Assembly: GCA_020637055.1 (NCBI GenBank)
Contig: JACJWR010000001.1
Span: 620,001 to 684,000, forward strand
Reading direction: 5' to 3'
Source: Actinomycetota bacterium
Lineage (GTDB): Bacteria > Actinomycetota > Actinomycetes > S36-B12 > UBA10799
Length of the DNA stretch: 64,000 nt
Under the pieces are notes generated by a model. It was given only the letters and a program-made list of their open reading frames with translations. It was not told the DNA's origin and ran no database searches. Below are positions 59,517-64,000 of the stretch, in pieces. How positions within the stretch are numbered: the stretch's first letter is position 1; each line of letters begins with the position of its first letter. Made by a program: the position numbers and the translations under genes.

Positions 59517-60861
59517 CGGGGTGGCGAGCAAGGCGAAGCCGGCGGGGAGCGTGCCCGAGCGGCCGTGGCCGATCCGGGTGGCGATGGCCTTCGCAGCGGT
59601 GGCGGCGCTCACGCTGGTCGTCGCCCTGCGACGGCCGACCGGTCTGACCGAGCCCACGATCTGGGCCGAGGACGGCGCCGTCTTCATGGCCGTCGCATGG
59701 CAGGGACCGGGCGAACTGTTCGCCACCTACGCCGGACAGTTCTGGCCGTTGCAGCGTGGACTGGCGTTCCTGATCGGGCTCGCTCCGGCCACCTGGTGGC
59801 CCACGCTGCTCTACCTCACCGGCTGCCTCGGCATTGCCCTCGCGGCCGCGGTTCCCCTGCTGCGCCGGGGCGCGTCGTTGTTCGGAGCCCTGCCCTACCG
59901 GTGGTTGCTGGCGCTGCTCATCGCACTGCTGCCGGGTGCCTTCGAAGCCCAAGGCAACATCACGAATCTGCACTGGTGGGCGATGGCCGCGCTGCTCTTG
60001 CTCGCCGCGATGCCGGCGCCGGCCGGGAAGGTGTCCAAGGCCGCCGAACTCGGAGTCTTCGCGGTGGTGGGCCTCACCGGTCCCACCGCACTGTTCGTCC
60101 TGCCGGTCGCGCTGTGGCGGGTGCTGACATCGGATCGCAGCAGCCGATACCTGTGGGCGCGGGTGGTGGTGCTGGCGGCCTCCTCCGTCGTGGTGGCACT
60201 TGCCGCCCTCGTCGGCGGCCGAGCGGACGGAAACGCCGCCTCCGTGGTGGACCTCCCCGGCTACCTGTACGTCAAGTGGGGTGGGACGCTGACGCTCGGG
60301 GAATCGTTGATGGACTCCAGCGATCTCACCGCCGCCAGCCCGGAGATGGTGCTGGCCGGGGTGATCATCGCGGTGTTGCTGGCGTTGGCACTGGTCGACA
60401 TCCGGGGGCCGAGTTGGATCTGGTTGTCGACGGGGCTGGCGGCAGCGGTCGCCGGAGCGCTGGTCGGAGCGCGCACGGGGGACCCCGGATCGCTGCTGGA
60501 GCCTCGCAACATGACTCGCTACTCGGTGCCGTTGCTGTGCGTCTCGATGGCCGTGCTGGTGCGCGGTGTCGCTCGACCGGGTGGATCCGACTCGGACAAG
60601 TGGCGGCGGGTGACCGCCGCCGGCGGGTTGATCCTGGTGGTTCTGGGAGTGCTCGGCGACGCCCGCCTGCCAGCTGCCGGGCCTGCCACCGATCCGGCAC
60701 AGCTGGCGTCCCTGCGCGAGTGTTACGACGGTCGCCCGCCGTACGCAGAAGCAGTCGGCTGCCCGGTCGACGTGGTCCCCGATGGGTGGACGCTGGTGGT
60801 GCTGCGTCCCGGCTACGAGGAGCTTCGATCCGAACTCAAGCCCGGGCTTTCCGGCTCGTAG
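59503..60861 (+). CDS. Polytopic membrane protein, tandem paralogue 2
   Basis: A 452-residue protein related to the preceding gene along its length: LTEPTIWAEDGAVFMAVAWQ, ATYAGQFWPLQRGLAFL, AQGNITNLHWWAMAALLLLA and a C-terminal Cys pair (ECYDGRPPYAEAVGCPVD). TTG 59503 is chosen because GGGAGG (59491-59496) lies six bases upstream; it overlaps the previous stop by 14 bases. As for paralogue 1, a lipid-linked-sugar glycosyltransferase is a structural guess only. The duplicates sit head to tail with strong coupling. Confidence 0.8.
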   Translation: MSKADGVASKAKPAGSVPERPWPIRVAMAFAAVAALTLVVALRRPTGLTEPTIWAEDGAVFMAVAWQGPGELFATYAGQFWPLQRGLAFLIGLAPATWWPTLLYLTGCLGIALAAAVPLLRRGASLFGALPYRWLLALLIALLPGAFEAQGNITNLHWWAMAALLLLAAMPAPAGKVSKAAELGVFAVVGLTGPTALFVLPVALWRVLTSDRSSRYLWARVVVLAASSVVVALAALVGGRADGNAASVVDLPGYLYVKWGGTLTLGESLMDSSDLTAASPEMVLAGVIIAVLLALALVDIRGPSWIWLSTGLAAAVAGALVGARTGDPGSLLEPRNMTRYSVPLLCVSMAVLVRGVARPGGSDSDKWRRVTAAGGLILVVLGVLGDARLPAAGPATDPAQLASLRECYDGRPPYAEAVGCPVDVVPDGWTLVVLRPGYEELRSELKPGLSGS

Positions 60862-60898
60862 TCGCCGCTGGAAGCCAGCCGACTGGCACGATGGGGTA

Positions 60899-61582
60899 GT
60901 GACCGCAGCGGAGCCGCCACACGTCGATCAACTCGACGTCGGTGCCGTCGCCGAACGCGACCCGGGTCGAGCAGCGGCGTTCACCGACGCCGTGGTGGCG
61001 GTGGCGATGACGGCGTTGGTGCTACCGCTGCTGGACGTGGACATCGCCAACGACACCACTTTGGGGTCGTTGTGGGACCAATACGGCAACGAGTTCTCGG
61101 CCATGTTGCTCAGTTTCGTGATCATCGCGATGTTCTGGATGGTTCACCACAAACTGTGGTTCTCGGTGCGCAACGTGACCAGCGGATTCCTCTGGATCAA
61201 CATCGCCTGGTTGCTCGGGATCGTCTTGATCCCATTCGGCACCGTGCTGATGACCGAGACCGACGGCTTCCCCACGCTCGGCTACCAGATCTACCCGGGG
61301 CTGGTGTTCTACACCTCGCTGATGCTCGGGTTGATCGTCTACCTGATCACGAACCGACCCGAACTCAACACCGGCGGCATCGCCAGACAACCGCTCTGGT
61401 ATTCGCTGCGTTTCGCCCTGTGGTGGTTCTTCATCTTCGCGGTGTGCGTCATCGACGCCGAGGGAGTCGGCCAGTACCTGTTGGACTGGGCGGCGATCCC
61501 CATGATCCTGCTCGGCATGTGGCGCCCCAAGTGGCTGCTCGAGCGTGGCGCCGCAGCCAGTTCCGAGGCCTCCGCCAGTTAG
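60899..61582 (+). CDS. TMEM175-like potassium channel (DUF1211)
   Basis: A 227-residue membrane protein with six hydrophobic segments. The first helix has the family motif in the form RAAAFTDAVVAVAMTALVLPL, where the usual FSD is FTD. Second hallmark: FVIIAMFWMVHHKLWF. Bacterial TMEM175 proteins are K+ channels. GTG 60899. The stop (TAG) overlaps the minus-strand stop (TAA) in TTAG. Confidence 0.85.
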   Translation: MTAAEPPHVDQLDVGAVAERDPGRAAAFTDAVVAVAMTALVLPLLDVDIANDTTLGSLWDQYGNEFSAMLLSFVIIAMFWMVHHKLWFSVRNVTSGFLWINIAWLLGIVLIPFGTVLMTETDGFPTLGYQIYPGLVFYTSLMLGLIVYLITNRPELNTGGIARQPLWYSLRFALWWFFIFAVCVIDAEGVGQYLLDWAAIPMILLGMWRPKWLLERGAAASSEASAS

Positions 61583-62541
61583 TTGTGCTGGAGGTGGTCC
61601 GACCCGGGGGCGAGAGCGCGGTCCAGCACGTCTGAAATCTCCGCCCGCAGCATCACCCCCCGGTCGGCCAGCGAACGCTGTTCGGCCACGTAGGCCCTGC
61701 GCCCCGCCGCCGTCTCAACCGCGATCGGTTGGTAGCCCAGGTCGGTCAGGTCGTACGGCGACGCCCGCATGTCCAAGGTTCGGGCGTCGCGGGCGAGTTG
61801 GAAACAGCGCAGGACGAGGTTGCTGCCGGAGAGCGGCTGCAACTCCGCCGCCCACCGGTAGAGATCCATCGTGTTGTGCAGGCAACCCGGTTGCTCGTAG
61901 GTGTTGCGGTTTCCGCTGGTCAGCGTGACCGGATTGAGTTCGGCAGCCGACGCGGTGAAGAATCGGTACGCATCGAAATGGCTGCACCGCAGGCCCAGGG
62001 CGTCCACGGTCTGCCGGATCGTCGCGGTGCCCACCCGCAGCGGTTGGCCACTGTGCCTGACCTGGGATTGGTCGAGTCCGTACACCATGGCCCATTCGTG
62101 GAGGCCGAAACAGTTCATGGCCGGCGCCCGGGAATCGATGGCGCGCAGGCGTTCACGCACCGAACTCAGATGGGTGTGTCGCCCGGCGAAGTCGCCGCTG
62201 ACGAAGGCTGCCGGATCGGCCCAGTGGTCCGGCCGGTCTCGTCCGAGGGTCGACCGGTAGCCCCGTCGCGTGGCGAATTCCGGTGAATCTTCGACGGTCA
62301 CGCCCAATCCGGGGTGCCAGCGACGCAAGTGGCCTGGTCGGATCGAGTAGTAGCGGAAGAGGAAATCCTCAACGGGGTGCGGGAGGCCGGCACGTGCCCG
62401 ACGGACATGGTCGGCCAGCATGGCGTCGACGGTCTCGCGGTGACGTTGCTGCAACTCCTGCCATTCGACTCGGCTCAGACTCGACGCCGGTGGCCGCCCC
62501 GGGTGCGGCCCGACCGGGCCCTCGGCTTCACCCCTCGCCAC
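61579..62541 (-). CDS. Protein of the family annotated as actinobacterial 3-methyladenine DNA glycosylase
   Basis: A protein of about 320 residues. The family pattern is VEWQELQQRHRETVDAMLAD, HPVEDFLFRYYSIRPGHLRR-WHPGLGV and CLHNTMDLYRWAAELQPLSG. The family is annotated as 3-methyladenine DNA glycosylase in actinobacteria, but it lacks an obvious helix-hairpin-helix and I regard the function as unproven. GTG 62541 is the nearest in-frame start downstream of the saccharopine-dehydrogenase stop (62550); the SD is weak. Same strand as the preceding gene, so probably one operon. Confidence 0.75.
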   Translation of the reverse strand: MARGEAEGPVGPHPGRPPASSLSRVEWQELQQRHRETVDAMLADHVRRARAGLPHPVEDFLFRYYSIRPGHLRRWHPGLGVTVEDSPEFATRRGYRSTLGRDRPDHWADPAAFVSGDFAGRHTHLSSVRERLRAIDSRAPAMNCFGLHEWAMVYGLDQSQVRHSGQPLRVGTATIRQTVDALGLRCSHFDAYRFFTASAAELNPVTLTSGNRNTYEQPGCLHNTMDLYRWAAELQPLSGSNLVLRCFQLARDARTLDMRASPYDLTDLGYQPIAVETAAGRRAYVAEQRSLADRGVMLRAEISDVLDRALAPGSDHLQHN

Positions 62542-62549
62542 GCCGGCAG

Positions 62550-63707
62550 CTACTCGTCGGTGGCGGTGAGGCCGATGCTGCTGGCACCCACCACGAAGGC
62601 GTCTTCGCCGAATGCCTCGACCGGCCCCAAGGCCCCCGAGCGCCGGGCGGCTCCGGCGCCGAGACCTCCCCGGCGGGCGGTGTCCGCAGCCCACGCGAGC
62701 AGATCCGCCGTGAGGTCGTAGGGCGAGGGGCCGGTCACGGTCACCGAACTGATCCGCCGGTCGCCGGTGAAGGCCTCGGCCACCACGCAGGTCCGTGCGC
62801 TGGCACGATCCTCCGGCGCCGGGCCGCCGGTGGAACCGGGGGCGATTCGGGCGGCCAACGCGGTGGCCATGCCCGGCAGCACGGGTAGCCGCGTGAACGG
62901 CTCCAGGATCCGGCCGACGGTCGATACCGTCCTGGTCCGACTGCCGGCCCAGCCGATGAAAACTCGGACGTCGCGCAGCCGGGGTTCGACTTCGGGCAGG
63001 GTGAAGTTCTCGGTTCCGCCGATCGACAGTGCGTCCCACTGTCGGCCATCGATGGTGAAACTGCGCACATCTGCGGCCGGTCGCACAGTTGCCAGGGCGC
63101 CGTTCCGGAAGGCGAAACTTGGTTCGGTCATGATCGCCAGTGAGCTGGCGAGGGTGCCGCCACTCACCAAACGCCTCGTGTCGGCTGTCTTCTGGACGAA
63201 ATACCCGACGTCCACCCGGGTCGGGATGAAGCCGTCCGCTTCCGCGGCCCGGATCGCCAGCAAGCCGGCGAGGTTCCCGGGCACGTAGTCGTAGCCGAAA
63301 GCGGTGATCAGCGAGGCACCAGTGCGCTTGGCACGGGGGCCGTAGTGTTCGAAGACTCGGCGCACGAACGGCGGTTCCCCGGTGGAGTCGATGTAGACCG
63401 CACCGGTGCTGGTGGCGGCTTCGATGGCCGGCTTGCCGAATCTGGTGAAGGGTCCGACCGTGCTGATCAAGATGTCCTGCGGACTGTCGACCAACTCGTT
63501 CACGCTCACCGGTGTCGAGACGTCTGCCTCGGCGATCTCGCACTGCCAATCGTGGGCTTCCTCGAGGGTGTCGGCGAGGCGGCGCAGGCGCGGCGCATTG
63601 CGGCCGGCCAGGATCGTGCCGGGGACACCGCGGCGCGCGAGGGCTTCGGCGGTGAGGTGCCCGGTGTACCCGGTGGCGCCGAAGAGGATGACACGTCCAG
63701 AACTCAT
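62550..63707 (-). CDS. Saccharopine-dehydrogenase-like NAD(P)-binding protein
   Basis: A 385-residue Rossmann protein: RVILFGATGYTGHLTAEALA (dinucleotide motif, about 5-24), ILAGRNAPRLRRLADTL and ISTVGPFTRFGKPAIEAATS-TGAVYIDSTGEPPFVRRVFE. This layout is shared with saccharopine dehydrogenases and with the mycobacterial trans-acting enoyl reductases that act on lipid synthesis. The exact substrate is unknown. ATG 63707; an upstream ATG at 63722 adds five residues. Confidence 0.85.
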   Translation of the reverse strand: MSSGRVILFGATGYTGHLTAEALARRGVPGTILAGRNAPRLRRLADTLEEAHDWQCEIAEADVSTPVSVNELVDSPQDILISTVGPFTRFGKPAIEAATSTGAVYIDSTGEPPFVRRVFEHYGPRAKRTGASLITAFGYDYVPGNLAGLLAIRAAEADGFIPTRVDVGYFVQKTADTRRLVSGGTLASSLAIMTEPSFAFRNGALATVRPAADVRSFTIDGRQWDALSIGGTENFTLPEVEPRLRDVRVFIGWAGSRTRTVSTVGRILEPFTRLPVLPGMATALAARIAPGSTGGPAPEDRASARTCVVAEAFTGDRRISSVTVTGPSPYDLTADLLAWAADTARRGGLGAGAARRSGALGPVEAFGEDAFVVGASSIGLTATDE

Positions 63708-63764
63708 GCGACTATGGTGCACGCGCAGGTGCGGCTCAGGTTGATGCGGGGTAGGTGGTCGGGC

Positions 63765-63938
63765 ATGGAAGGTGACGGACCGGACTCGGACGGCGAGGCC
63801 GTCGAGCCGTCGGCTGAGTCGGCCGACCTGGCCCGGCGCCGTGCCCGGCGACGGCTGGACTCAACTGCCGACGACACCAGCCACGACCCGCGGCCGGACG
63901 CCGATTACTACGCCGACGTTCCACCGCATCACGGCTGA
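63765..63938 (+). CDS. Small acidic/basic hypothetical protein
   Basis: A 57-residue protein with an acidic start (MEGDGPDSDGEAVEPS), a basic middle (ADLARRRARRRLD) and a Tyr/His-rich end (DYYADVPPHHG). No known domain. ATG 63765 is used; ATG 63744 is in frame. It is divergent from the saccharopine-dehydrogenase-like gene. The evidence is only an open frame with normal codon use, so it may not be real. Confidence 0.4.
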   Translation: MEGDGPDSDGEAVEPSAESADLARRRARRRLDSTADDTSHDPRPDADYYADVPPHHG

Positions 63939-63950
63939 TCCTTCGCGGCG

Positions 63951-64000
63951 TCAGTCTTGGGTCGACCCCGAGGGGCCGGCGGGGTTGTTGAGGTTGCGCA
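63951..64000 (-). CDS. 3' end of a minus-strand gene, cut by the window edge
   Basis: On the minus strand the frame ending in TGA (63951-63953) reads RNLNNPAGPSGSTQD as the last residues and is open to the edge. The polar C-terminus is plausible but too short to identify the gene. Confidence 0.35.
   Translation of the reverse strand, partial: RNLNNPAGPSGSTQD

Noticed and set aside
1..64000. CRISPR array
   Set aside because: No regularly spaced repeats of 24-40 bases were seen; short repeats near 7950-8008 have only two units.

Overview
The window is high-GC DNA from an actinobacterium (Actinomycetota). The evidence is GTG/TTG starts, dense GTGA/ATGA gene overlaps, DUF3263, DUF2530, DUF3027 and DUF4032 genes, glucosyl-3-phosphoglycerate synthase, an HrcA/CIRCE-controlled GroEL, an actinobacterial-type XPB helicase pair and a MhuD-like heme-degrading enzyme. 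I cannot place it below class. The block with cold-shock protein, XPB helicase, DUF3027/DUF2530, serC, citrate synthase and pdxH resembles mycobacterial gene order. All calls rest on reading the sequence and translations; no searches were run.

Layout. 1-5026: a respiratory nitrate reductase operon narG(partial)-narH-narJ-narI plus a YwiC-like membrane protein. narG and the first half of narH are riddled with frameshifts up to about position 1830, after which everything reads cleanly. 5126-8155: a strong hairpin, a gene of unknown function whose upstream region is cut off by an IS3-family element (6384-7669, transposase frameshifted), a gene-free stretch with direct repeats, and a tRNA-Thr that could be an integration site. 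8327-18459: a maltose/maltodextrin-type ABC uptake operon with two solute-binding lipoproteins, two permeases, a GH13 glycosidase, the ATPase and a DUF4032 kinase-like protein. 18359-28187: drug/metabolite exporter, potassium channel, DUF3263, GpgS, threonine synthase behind a SAM riboswitch, cold-shock proteins, GroEL behind two CIRCE operators, a YceI-like protein and LarE.

28243-42367: the XPB helicase pair, membrane and lipoproteins, the DUF2771-like/DUF3027/DUF2530 operon, an XRE regulator with its own palindrome, serC, citrate synthase, pdxH, a ParA-like ATPase paired with a basic ribbon-helix-helix protein, a photolyase and a DtxR-family regulator. 42465-50785: SDR enzyme, GGDEF/EAL protein, PAP2 phosphatase, P2-type cation ATPase, secreted hydrolase, tRNA-Arg and an orphan binding protein without a signal peptide. 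50845-64000: an acyltransferase paired with a CREST-like membrane hydrolase, DUF2853, GlgX, ethanolamine ammonia-lyase EutBC, the MhuD-like protein followed by two tandem paralogous membrane proteins, a TMEM175-like channel, a DNA-glycosylase-annotated family member, a saccharopine-dehydrogenase-like protein, and gene fragments at the edge.

Together the genes suggest a heterotroph that takes up and debranches alpha-glucans (ABC operon, GH13, GlgX, GpgS), can respire nitrate if narGH is intact, and can use ethanolamine. Candidates for undescribed biology are the ParA/RHH pair, the CREST hydrolase-acyltransferase pair, and the MhuD-like/tandem membrane protein operon. A striking layout trait is that four convergent gene pairs overlap by exactly 4 bp through their stop codons.
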